Source of the DNA: JAKASV01 sp963754845
Lineage (GTDB): Bacteria; Babelota; Babeliae; Babelales; Vermiphilaceae
Reading direction: 5' to 3'
Length of the DNA: 64,000 nucleotides
Assembly (NCBI GenBank): GCA_963754845.1
Contig: CAVWHE010000001.1
Location: 248,001 to 312,000 of the forward strand
Under the pieces are notes generated by a model. It was not told where the DNA came from, did not search any database, and worked only from the letters and a program-made list of their open reading frames with translations. Below are positions 33,606 to 41,417 of the stretch, piece by piece (the stretch's first letter is position 1; every line of letters begins with the position of its first letter). The translations under genes and the position numbers were made by a program.

Positions 33606-34421
33606 GTGAAGTTTGAAATTGAAGGCTCGGCAGCGCGCATTTTCATGTGCCTCGCCGTTCTTGTTTCACTGAGTGCCATCGGCATGCGGGCGGCTGAAGA
33701 AACCCCGCCTGAGTCCGGTGGCAAAGCGGCGGCCGGTGAAGGTGGCCCGAATAATTTTGCCATGGCTAGTACGTCGGGAAAAAAGGCGTTGAGGTATCAA
33801 CTTGTTGAGGGCGAGGCCACTGAGAGCCTTGATTGGCCGCCAGAAGATGATAAGGTCATGACCCTCGTCGGTGGCATGCCATTCAAGCGTCATGTTGGAA
33901 AAAATCGGCGCATCGATATACGTTTTCTTGATGAAGGTGGTAATCCTCTTCAGCATATCACTTTTTGTCCGCAATTAATTACGAAGGGCATAAGAATCGC
34001 AAAGGCAATCAAGGACGAAGATACTAGCGAAGTCGAAAAGCTTCCTGACTTTGCTGTGCTCAGTGAAAAGATAGGTAATCGCCAACAGGCATCAAAGTAT
34101 AAGCTCCCTGACGAAACCAATTCCATAACGTGTTTTCTCGGTGTTGGCTGTGGCAGAAGCGTGAGTGGCGGACGACAGTTCATTTACATTCAACCGATGA
34201 TAAAGTCAGCGGCCAAACAAGCGGGCCTTGCGGTACCTTTTGCTAACAACGTAACACAGGACGCCATAAATCTCTTTGTTGTCCAGCCAGAAGCCAAAAA
34301 AGCCGAAGAAGGTGGAAAAGGTGGTACGGGATACGTAACACTGAGTTTGTCGTCATTGCCGGAATTCGGTTCGAGAAGCAGCGGCCAACAACAACCTGAA
34401 AGTAGTTCATTGTTTGAATAA
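33606..34421 (+). CDS. Small exported protein with a decayed paralogue nearby
   Basis: The 271-residue protein has a signal peptide (ARIFMCLAVLVSLSAIGMRA), a Gly/Glu/Ser-rich linker and a beta-rich mature domain that includes SITCFLGVGCGRSVSGG and LAVPFANNVTQDAINLFVV. The Gly/Ser/Gln-rich tail ends PESSSLFE. No family was recognised. Its C-terminal half is paralogous to the broken gene at 36680-37051 (PITCFVEAGCDGAGN, GLSLANNVTSFV, PEGLFE). The start is GTG 33606, with AAGGAGGG ~8 bases upstream. It is followed by the convergent metG. Confidence 0.65.
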   Translation: MKFEIEGSAARIFMCLAVLVSLSAIGMRAAEETPPESGGKAAAGEGGPNNFAMASTSGKKALRYQLVEGEATESLDWPPEDDKVMTLVGGMPFKRHVGKNRRIDIRFLDEGGNPLQHITFCPQLITKGIRIAKAIKDEDTSEVEKLPDFAVLSEKIGNRQQASKYKLPDETNSITCFLGVGCGRSVSGGRQFIYIQPMIKSAAKQAGLAVPFANNVTQDAINLFVVQPEAKKAEEGGKGGTGYVTLSLSSLPEFGSRSSGQQQPESSSLFE

Positions 34422-34498
34422 CCACCAACGGTGGCCAGGGCGCCACAATTCGTGCCATTCTTTGGAGGCCGGCCGCCCCATGGACTCGGTACCCTCAC

Positions 34499-36496
34499 TC
34501 AACGAAGCCGCGTTCCGTCGGGTATCGGTCCAGCCGGTCTCACGATGGTTGGCTTTCCCGCGGCGTCCTGAGCGCACATAAGCATCCCCTGTGACGTGCG
34601 TCCGACAATGGTCCGTGGTTTAAGGTTGTAGACAAAGACCGCCTGCGTTGCGCGGAGTTCTTCGCCCCCATACCATGGACCGATGCCGGCGAGTATCGTT
34701 CGCGTGCCGCGCTGTCCGAAGTTTACGGTGAGCTCAAGGAGCTTGTGTGAACCGGGCACAGGGTGCACGTCTTCGATAGTTCCGACAAGAAGTTCGATGG
34801 CGGCAAAGGCTTCGATGTCAACAAGACTGCCGTCAGGCTGCGGTGTCGCCAGGCTTGATGGCGTACGTGGTTCAGGCGCGGGTCCCTTTCCCTTTTTTTC
34901 CACAACTTTTTCCGCAGCGGCTGCATCCGTCGCCTCTTTGTATGTGCCTGCTTTGGCAAAAAGTGGTGGAATTTTTGAAAGGCTGAAGTGTACGTCCCAG
35001 GAGGCAAGATCGAGTCCACCACAGCGCCTGGTGCCGTCGGGCTTTTTGAAGGGGACTCCGAGCGATGCCATGAGTTCCTCCATTTTGTGTGGCATGAAGG
35101 GCCACGCGAGAACGGCCATGGTTTTCAAGCTGTTGCACGTTGCCCAAAGTACTTCGCGAAAGGCCTGAGGATCGCTCGACGCGAGCGCCCACGGTTTTTG
35201 GGACTGGAAGTACGCGTTCGTTTGATTGACAAACTTCCAGAGCCGCGCGAGCCCTGTGTGAAAACAATAATCATCAAGATGTTTCGTGTAATCAGCGATA
35301 AGTTCGCGTGCGTGGGCTTCACGTGCCTGACTTTCTGGCGACAGGCGTTCCGGTCTTTCGAGTGTGTTGGCACCGTTGTTCAAGGCGAGTGTGCACACGC
35401 GGTTGAGAAGGTTTCCAAGGCCGCCGACGAGATCGGCATTGATGTGTTCCTCAAGTGTCACGTAGCTGAAATCGCCATCTTGGTTTATGGGCAGGTGGCG
35501 CAAAAGATAGTACCTGACGGCATCGGCGCCATATTTTTCATAAAGTTCGCGGGGGTCAACAACGTTGCCGCGCGATTTTGACATTTTTTGGCCGTCGACG
35601 AGGACCCATCCGTGGACGAGCATGCGTCGCGGCAAAGGAAGATCGGCCGACATCAAAAATGCTGGCCAGTACGTCGCGTGAAATTTCACAATTTCTTTAG
35701 CCATGATGTGTACGTCAGGTGGCCACCAGTACGTAAACGTGGCTCCTTTTTCCGGTGTTCCGTAGCCGACTGCCGTTGCGTAATTCATGAGGGCATCGAC
35801 CCAGACGTACACGGTGTGTGCGTTATCACCAGCAAAGGGGATTCCCCACGTAAGTCCCGTTCGCGATATGCTAATGTCCTTGAGTCCTGATTCAACAAAG
35901 CTCACAACTTCGTTGAGACGCTCCTTGGGCGTTATGAAATCGGGGTTGCGACGGTAAAAATCAAGGAGGCGGTCGGCGTAGGCCGACAGACGAAAAAAGT
36001 AATTTTCCTCAGAAAGCGGCACTGTTTGACGTCCGCATGACGGGCACAGGGGACCGTCGGCCCGTCCAACCGACGCCTCTTTTTCGGTGACAAACGTTTC
36101 GTCCGGAACGCAGTACCAGCCCTCGTAACGAGCTTTGTAGATATCTCCTTTTTCCTGCGCAGCTGAAATCCACGCATGCACGCCGCGTGTGTGGCATTCA
36201 TCGGTCGTGCGGATGAAGTGCGAGTAATCGAGGTCGTACATTCGCCACATATCTTTGTAGGCCTGACTCATGCGGTCAACGAATGCGCGCGGCTCTTGAG
36301 CAGCATCACGGGCAGCCTGTGCTATCTTTTGGCCGTGTTCATCGGTGCCTGTCAGAAAGAAGACGTGGTCGCCCAAAAGTGCACGCCACCGAGCTATGAC
36401 ATCAGCCATGACCGTTGTGTAGAGCGTGCCCAGGTGCGGGTTGGCAGTAACATAGTAAATGGGCGTCGTTACGTAAAACTTTGTGTTGTATAGCAT
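34499..36496 (-). CDS. metG: Methionyl-tRNA synthetase with C-terminal tRNA-binding domain
   Basis: This class I synthetase charges initiator and elongator tRNA-Met. The HIGH-type motif is ANPHLGTLYTT, the KMSKS loop is GQKMSKSRGNV, and a zinc-like Cys set sits in WYCV...PLCPSCG. The anticodon-binding helices span ~360-530. A Lys/Pro linker (EKKGKGPAPEPRTP) leads to an EMAP-II/Trbp111 OB domain (residues ~560-665, VGTIEDVHPVPGSHKLLEL...VGRTSQGMLMCA). ATG 36496 has AAGGA 7 bases upstream and starts MLYNTKFYVTTP; an ATG 16 codons earlier (36544) lacks support. It stands alone, flanked by exported-protein material. Confidence 0.95.
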   Translation of the reverse strand: MLYNTKFYVTTPIYYVTANPHLGTLYTTVMADVIARWRALLGDHVFFLTGTDEHGQKIAQAARDAAQEPRAFVDRMSQAYKDMWRMYDLDYSHFIRTTDECHTRGVHAWISAAQEKGDIYKARYEGWYCVPDETFVTEKEASVGRADGPLCPSCGRQTVPLSEENYFFRLSAYADRLLDFYRRNPDFITPKERLNEVVSFVESGLKDISISRTGLTWGIPFAGDNAHTVYVWVDALMNYATAVGYGTPEKGATFTYWWPPDVHIMAKEIVKFHATYWPAFLMSADLPLPRRMLVHGWVLVDGQKMSKSRGNVVDPRELYEKYGADAVRYYLLRHLPINQDGDFSYVTLEEHINADLVGGLGNLLNRVCTLALNNGANTLERPERLSPESQAREAHARELIADYTKHLDDYCFHTGLARLWKFVNQTNAYFQSQKPWALASSDPQAFREVLWATCNSLKTMAVLAWPFMPHKMEELMASLGVPFKKPDGTRRCGGLDLASWDVHFSLSKIPPLFAKAGTYKEATDAAAAEKVVEKKGKGPAPEPRTPSSLATPQPDGSLVDIEAFAAIELLVGTIEDVHPVPGSHKLLELTVNFGQRGTRTILAGIGPWYGGEELRATQAVFVYNLKPRTIVGRTSQGMLMCAQDAAGKPTIVRPAGPIPDGTRLR

Positions 36497-36679
36497 AGAC
36501 GGGTCCTTGATGGTAGCGCCTTCATGTACGCACGTGAACGCCATTGCATGGAACGTGGCGCTGGAAACGTCAAAACAACCACTGTCGTTATATAACCTCC
36601 TCTAATAATACCCGTGCTCAGTGTTCGTGACAATGGTACTCTTTTTGATAATTATTGATAATTTGAAATATTTTTTGCC

Positions 36680-37051
36680 ATGAGGACTGAGCTTAAACCC
36701 ATGAGCTCTGATGCAGCGCGTCTGCCTTCAACGGCAGGGGGACCAATAACGTGTTTCGTCGAGGCTGGCTGCGATGGCGCTGGAAACGTTACACTCGCGC
36801 CGATGACACTCCCTCGAGCTAACGGTGTGGGCCTTTCTCTTGCCAACAATGTTACGTCGTTCGTTCTTAAAAGGCTCATGTACGTCCCCAGCAATGCCAG
36901 CTCAGGTGCCAGAGGCGCAGTAACTCACCTCGCCCTGCCCACAGCCATCGCCGAGGGAAAATAAGAATGCGCGCCTGGTAGCGGCGCTGGTGCTGATGCG
37001 GACGGCGGTAGTGGCGCCGGCGAGAACGTACCAGAGGGCCTTTTTGAATGA
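36680..37051 (+). pseudogene. Decayed paralogue of the exported protein at 33606
   Basis: The frame from ATG 36680 encodes GGPITCFVEAGCDGAGN, VGLSLANNVTSFVLKRLMYV and HLALPTA. These align with ITCFLGVGCGRSVSGG, LAVPFANNVTQDAINLFVV and YVTLSLSSLP of the intact gene at 33606-34421. A TAA at 36962-36964 interrupts, but the same frame goes on as GSGAGADADGGSGAGENVPEGLFE (tail ending like PESSSLFE in the intact copy) to TGA 37049-37051. The signal peptide and the N-terminal half are missing, and no ribosome binding site precedes 36680. It is a C-terminal remnant with one nonsense mutation, downstream of metG's start and before the nurA end. Confidence 0.65.
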
Positions 37052-37076
37052 GTTGTGCTGTTCTCACCAACCACAT

Positions 37077-38228
37077 TCACACGCACGGGAAGCGTTTTTT
37101 AAGCTCCTTGCAAGACAGGCCGGTTGAAGCGCGGTGGCGTATATCGCGTTGGTGCATGAGATGATAAAAAAGTTCGCGGTCGGCGCTTCTGACGACCGCC
37201 TGTTCGTGTGCTTCGGCAAGGGCGACGGGGTAACCGCCGCCCTTGAACGTATTATCGAGAATAAGCGAGGCGATATCGTCAACATGCTCATCATTTTCAG
37301 CAATCCACGCAGGAATTTCAACACGGACAATTTCGTCCCCCGTCTCAAGGTAGAAAAAGTGAGGATGAACTGCTTCCGGATAGGATACATACGATCCTGA
37401 CGGATGTTTGAAGACCTGCGAACGGAACATTGGGCGCACAAAGAAATGTGCAATGTCTGCATCGATGAGATCGGGCCAAAGAACGCCTGACGTTTTCGAA
37501 GGTATCCGGTCTTCGACGCTAAAACGTAGAAGGGCAACGAGGTCGGTTGTGCGCGGGCAGCTCACGTAGCCGGCGTAGGCCTTCCGACAGTCACACAGTT
37601 TTTCGAGCGTTGCACAATACGTTGGCAAAAAGCGCTCCCTAAACACCGAAAAGTGTGTTTCAAAGTTCCAGAAAATAAGCGGCCCATCGAAGAGAAGTAT
37701 AGATCGGCAGTTCCTGTCGTATTCGACGAGTTCCCCGAGCACTGCACGACCAATGCTCAGTTCGTATTCCTGACGGAGGCAGTTTACATAGTCAGCCGAA
37801 GGCCACAGTTCATGGCCATCGCCAACATCGGCCGTTGTACCAGTAAAAACTTTCGGCGACGATGAAAGCTGCGCGCGCGAACGCGCTCCATCGTACGTTA
37901 ACGAGGCAACCCCCGTGTTGATGAGAAAGCACGTCGACCTGCGGTGTCTTTCGGGGTATATTTGCGAACCGTCGACGCCGACGACGGTAAAAGGGGGTGC
38001 GCACGGTACGTGTGTGGCAAAGGTGTCATCAAGACGTCCACGCCACGTTGCAAGTGGCAAACCAGAACGTGCAACAACACCGCTCCATGAAGGATCTGCA
38101 GCCATACGCTGCCAGGCAGCGCGAGCCACCTCGTGATCGCACGTTGCATGAGCACACAAAAGTGGCACAAGCTGTTCAAGCTCGCGCGCTAACAAGCACT
38201 GGTCAAGCACGGGTGCCCCCGTTGGCAT
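37077..38228 (-). CDS. nurA: NurA-domain nuclease
   Basis: NurA is a 5'-3' nuclease that, in archaea and some bacteria, works with the HerA translocase in DNA end resection. Conserved acidic blocks are visible: VVGVDGSQIYPERH (catalytic Asp), ILLFDGPLIFW, and near the C-terminus EIPAWIAE and GGGYPVALAEAHEQAVV. The length of ~384 residues fits. The start is uncertain: ATG 38228 overlaps the sufU end by 26 bases; GTG 38210 with GGGGG upstream is an alternative, and the frame stays open to 38291. It is the last gene of the valS-ybeY-lolD-murJ-sufU-nurA run. herA is not in this window. Confidence 0.8.
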   Translation of the reverse strand: MPTGAPVLDQCLLARELEQLVPLLCAHATCDHEVARAAWQRMAADPSWSGVVARSGLPLATWRGRLDDTFATHVPCAPPFTVVGVDGSQIYPERHRRSTCFLINTGVASLTYDGARSRAQLSSSPKVFTGTTADVGDGHELWPSADYVNCLRQEYELSIGRAVLGELVEYDRNCRSILLFDGPLIFWNFETHFSVFRERFLPTYCATLEKLCDCRKAYAGYVSCPRTTDLVALLRFSVEDRIPSKTSGVLWPDLIDADIAHFFVRPMFRSQVFKHPSGSYVSYPEAVHPHFFYLETGDEIVRVEIPAWIAENDEHVDDIASLILDNTFKGGGYPVALAEAHEQAVVRSADRELFYHLMHQRDIRHRASTGLSCKELKKRFPCV

Positions 38229-38628
38229 TTCCTCGCACCATTTTGTATGCGCGAATGCCTTCCTGGAGTGCCTGGAGACACAAGAGGGCACATTGCAAAC
38301 GTACCGGGCCTAGGGGCATGCCCACGAGATCTTCGACGAATTTCTTGTCGAGCGTGAGCACGTGTTCAAGATTCATGTTCGTGCAGGCATCCATCATGAG
38401 CGAGGCGGTCGCCTGACTTAAGACACACCCGGCTCCCACGAATGCTATATCAGCAAGAAAATCGCCGCGCATGTGCACCTCGATACTCACGGAGTCACCG
38501 CAGGCGTGGTTGCGGTGCGAGAAACAAAAATCGGGATGCTCAAGATGACCGCACTTGTGGGGGTTACGATAATGTTCAAGAAGCACGGCGCGGCGCTCCC
38601 TGTCTCTTTCGTCACCACCGGAAGGCAT
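38203..38628 (-). CDS. sufU: SufU/IscU-type Fe-S cluster scaffold
   Basis: The 141-residue protein holds nascent iron-sulfur clusters or relays sulfur. The three ligand cysteines are in NHACGDSV, GAGCVLSQATASLM and RLQCALL; the HYRNPHKCG N-terminus is also typical. The spacing matches SufU more than IscU (longer segment before the third Cys). ATG 38628 starts MPSGGDERD; a GTG at 38640 is possible but close to the murJ stop (38652). It follows murJ by ~24 bases. No cysteine desulfurase (sufS) or other suf genes are in the window. Confidence 0.87.
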   Translation of the reverse strand: MPSGGDERDRERRAVLLEHYRNPHKCGHLEHPDFCFSHRNHACGDSVSIEVHMRGDFLADIAFVGAGCVLSQATASLMMDACTNMNLEHVLTLDKKFVEDLVGMPLGPVRLQCALLCLQALQEGIRAYKMVRGNANGGTRA

Positions 38629-38651
38629 AAACACCACCACTCATAGCGCCA

Positions 38652-40226
38652 TCATCCGAGAAAGTAGAGACTAACACCGAACCGACGTCGCGTTGCATAC
38701 ACAAGAGCCGCCAAAGCAGCGCACAGCGGTGCGACCCATGACCAAAACCCGATGCCAAAGAGCAAAAAATGAGCCGACGCAACCGGGAGCATGCCCACGG
38801 CAAGGCTTACACCTTCGTACATGAGCCAGAAGAGCGGTATGAAGAGGACAAGTTGCAGACAATAACGCGCGACGAAGGCAAAAAAGTTTTTCGCGTAGAA
38901 TTTATACCCAAACGTGGTGCGCAGAAAGATAACCAAGAGAACGGTTTGAGCGCATGCAGCGCACGATGTACCCAGTGCTATACCCGTTGCTTTCAAAGAA
39001 CCAACCAAAAGTATATTGAAGACTATATTGAGTCCGGCGCCAAAAGCCGAAATAAGTGCTGGCAGCCACATGACGTGGCGCGCGTAATACATGCTAAGGA
39101 GTATTTTGTTGAGCGACAATGAAAAGAGGCCGAGCAGAAAAGCGATGAGAATATTACGTGCCTCTATGACCTGAGCGAGGGAAAATTTGCTCGACAAAAA
39201 AATCGTATGAAAAATCTTCTCTGATAAAAAGCCCATAACGAGCATCATGGGAATGGTGACCCAGAATACAATCTTGGTGGCTTCAACGAGATAGAAGCCG
39301 AGGCGCTTGGGTGCATAACTGCCAACACGAGAAAGATGTGGCAAGAGCGTCGTCGACAGCGCTGAGGCAAAAATCCCCAGCGGTATGCCCATAAAGCGGG
39401 AACTGTAATTGATGAGCGATAGGGAGCCCGGTTGCAGGTACGAGGCAAAAATCTTGTCGATGATGAGGCTTATTTCACTGCTCATGCCGATGCTGACCAT
39501 ACAAAAAAGGAAGTTCATGCCAGCTGGCGCAAAAAACTTCCACGTTTCACGCGTCACCTTATCAAACGAAAAATTGAGCTTGACGTACGTGATGATGTGA
39601 ACGATAAGTTGTATAAGACCGGCAAAAAGCATGCAGTAGCAAAAATAGCCGATGGGCGCCTCACGCGCAAGGCACAGCGCGAGCGAACAGATGTACACGA
39701 CGTTCATGAGCGCTGGCGAAATGGCGGGAATAAAAAAGTGATTGACCGACTGAAGCGCACTGCCAAAGACTGCGCTGCTTGATATAAAAAAGATAAATGG
39801 CATGAGGATACGCAGCAAGGGAACGGTGGCGTTGACTTGCTCGACACTAAACCCTGGGCCCATGAGATGAACGACCGCCGGTGCCTGCCACATGACGAGA
39901 GCACAAATGCCCAAAACGAGTCCCTCAAAGACTATGAGCGACAGGAGCATGAGACTGTCGACCATGCTTTTTTTGTTCGTGCGCATGGCGCGAACAAAGG
40001 TCGGTATGAGCGCCGCCGAAAGCGCCCCTTCGGCAAAGATTTTCCGCAGAGCGTTGGGGATGGTGTTCGCCATGGCGAAGGCGTCCGAAAGCGCGTTGAC
40101 ACCCATGTAGCGGACTATAAGGACCTCGCGCACAATGCCAAGAAGTCGACTCGCCAAAGTCGAACAACCGACGCCGATGGCCCTCTTTACGACGGCTTTG
40201 CTTCCGCTGCTAGTTTTTGTAACCAT
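38652..40226 (-). CDS. murJ: Lipid II flippase MurJ
   Basis: MurJ is an inner-membrane protein of the MOP superfamily that moves lipid II to the periplasm for wall synthesis. The N-terminus LASRLLGIVREVLIVRYMG and SDAFAMANTIPNALRKIFAEGALSAALIPTF are classic for MurJ (MviN), and the 524 residues carry about 14 hydrophobic helices. Arg and Glu positions in the first helices (RLLGIVRE, RKIFAEG) are kept. It sits 22 bases after lolD and before sufU in one apparent operon. With PBP2 it shows that peptidoglycan precursors are exported in this organism. Confidence 0.94.
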   Translation of the reverse strand: MVTKTSSGSKAVVKRAIGVGCSTLASRLLGIVREVLIVRYMGVNALSDAFAMANTIPNALRKIFAEGALSAALIPTFVRAMRTNKKSMVDSLMLLSLIVFEGLVLGICALVMWQAPAVVHLMGPGFSVEQVNATVPLLRILMPFIFFISSSAVFGSALQSVNHFFIPAISPALMNVVYICSLALCLAREAPIGYFCYCMLFAGLIQLIVHIITYVKLNFSFDKVTRETWKFFAPAGMNFLFCMVSIGMSSEISLIIDKIFASYLQPGSLSLINYSSRFMGIPLGIFASALSTTLLPHLSRVGSYAPKRLGFYLVEATKIVFWVTIPMMLVMGFLSEKIFHTIFLSSKFSLAQVIEARNILIAFLLGLFSLSLNKILLSMYYARHVMWLPALISAFGAGLNIVFNILLVGSLKATGIALGTSCAACAQTVLLVIFLRTTFGYKFYAKNFFAFVARYCLQLVLFIPLFWLMYEGVSLAVGMLPVASAHFLLFGIGFWSWVAPLCAALAALVYATRRRFGVSLYFLG

Positions 40227-40248
40227 TCACAATCTTTCGGCACCTTTG

Positions 40249-40965
40249 TCAACTGGAACGATGCAAACCCAGTAATCCTTGCTCAAGACGGTACGTGACA
40301 TCGAGGGCACGCGCAAGATTCCTGTCATGCGAACACACGATGATGCCGGTACCGTATTTTCTTTGATAATGCAAAAGTACGTTCACGATAGCACAACTGG
40401 CTTTTTCATCAAGATTACCCGTTGGTTCGTCGGCAAGCACAAAGACCGGACGACAAAAAAGTGCTCGTGCGAGGGCAACACGTTGTTGTTGTCCCCCCGA
40501 AAGCATCGCCGGCTTGCACGATGCTTTGTCGGCAAGGCCCACAGCTTCAAGAAGCTCCTGGGACCGCGCAACGCACGTCGCATTGTCAAGACCAGCAATG
40601 AGGCCTCGCATAGAGACGTTCTCGACGACGGACAGCTCCTTTACGAGGTAGGGCACTTGAAACATCGTTGCAAGCCATGTGAGACGGAGCATGTCCTTCG
40701 AGCGATCAGTGAGCGTCGCTCCGTCAATGCCATTAAAATACACAGTCCCCGACGTCGGTTTATCAAGCCCAGCAAGAATATGCATGAGCGTCGATTTCCC
40801 CGACCCCGACGCCCCCGTTATGGTGTAGCTGGTACCGGCGTGAAAGAGCGCATCGATACCGCGCAAAACTTCAACGGTCTCGTCGCGGGTTACAAATGTT
40901 TTCGTCACGCCGCGCGTTTCAAGTGTGCCCGTGTGGCGCGTCACGTTCACCGTGGGATCATTCAT
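40249..40965 (-). CDS. lolD: ABC transporter ATPase, LolD/MacB type
   Basis: This 238-residue ATPase shows Walker A GASGSGKST (residues 51-59), signature LSGGQQQRVALARAL, Walker B VFVLADEPTGNLD and an H-loop SHD. The EPTGNLDE block and overall size match LolD, which powers release of lipoproteins from the inner membrane through LolCE; MacB/FtsE-like ATPases look similar. No permease gene is adjacent, so the partner cannot be named. Its ATG overlaps the ybeY stop by one base (TAATG). Between ybeY and murJ in the operon. Confidence 0.82.
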   Translation of the reverse strand: MNDPTVNVTRHTGTLETRGVTKTFVTRDETVEVLRGIDALFHAGTSYTITGASGSGKSTLMHILAGLDKPTSGTVYFNGIDGATLTDRSKDMLRLTWLATMFQVPYLVKELSVVENVSMRGLIAGLDNATCVARSQELLEAVGLADKASCKPAMLSGGQQQRVALARALFCRPVFVLADEPTGNLDEKASCAIVNVLLHYQRKYGTGIIVCSHDRNLARALDVTYRLEQGLLGLHRSS

Positions 40966-41414
40966 TACGTACCCACGAGGTCAAGAAGTGCTCGCTCTTT
41001 GGCGCGCATTGTTCGGTGCTTGCTCGGCGTTGTGTGATCGTAACCAACAAGGTGACAGAAGCCGTGAATTATGAGCTCATCGAGGCTACGCGCAAGGGGT
41101 TGGCCAGCCCATTGCTCGCTTGAAAGAACGTAGGGCGGCGATATTATAATATCGCCGAGGTTATGTTCGTCGGCATCAGGCGACGTAATGCGACTTCCAG
41201 CTCGTACGAAGTGGCAGGGAAACGCCAAAACGTCGGTTGCGCAGTTTTTGTGGCGGTACTGGACGTTATACTGTACCATGGTTCTGACACCAACAAAGAG
41301 AATGCCAATGTCATAACCTACGTACCCAAAGGACTCAAGGAGTTTCATGATCACGTCGTGTATTCTTTTTCTGTCGAGTCGGCACGCGCGCTGCGAATTT
41401 TTTATAGTGATCAC
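40965..41414 (-). CDS. ybeY: Endoribonuclease YbeY
   Basis: YbeY is a metal-dependent RNase needed for 16S rRNA 3' maturation and quality control. The zinc site HGFCHLVGYDH (H...H.....H pattern HGxLHLxGYDH) is intact, preceded by NCATDVLAFP and NLGDIIISPP. The 149 residues are of usual length. The start is GTG 41414, only 4 bases after the valS stop, so translation is probably coupled; GGAGG lies within the valS end. In many bacteria ybeY follows phoH; that neighbour is absent here. Confidence 0.93.
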   Translation of the reverse strand: MITIKNSQRACRLDRKRIHDVIMKLLESFGYVGYDIGILFVGVRTMVQYNVQYRHKNCATDVLAFPCHFVRAGSRITSPDADEHNLGDIIISPPYVLSSEQWAGQPLARSLDELIIHGFCHLVGYDHTTPSKHRTMRAKERALLDLVGT

Positions 41415-41417
41415 GTC

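Noticed and set aside
40249..40965. FtsE rather than LolD
   Set aside because: No ftsX follows and the protein has LolD-like motifs; the assignment nevertheless stays tentative.
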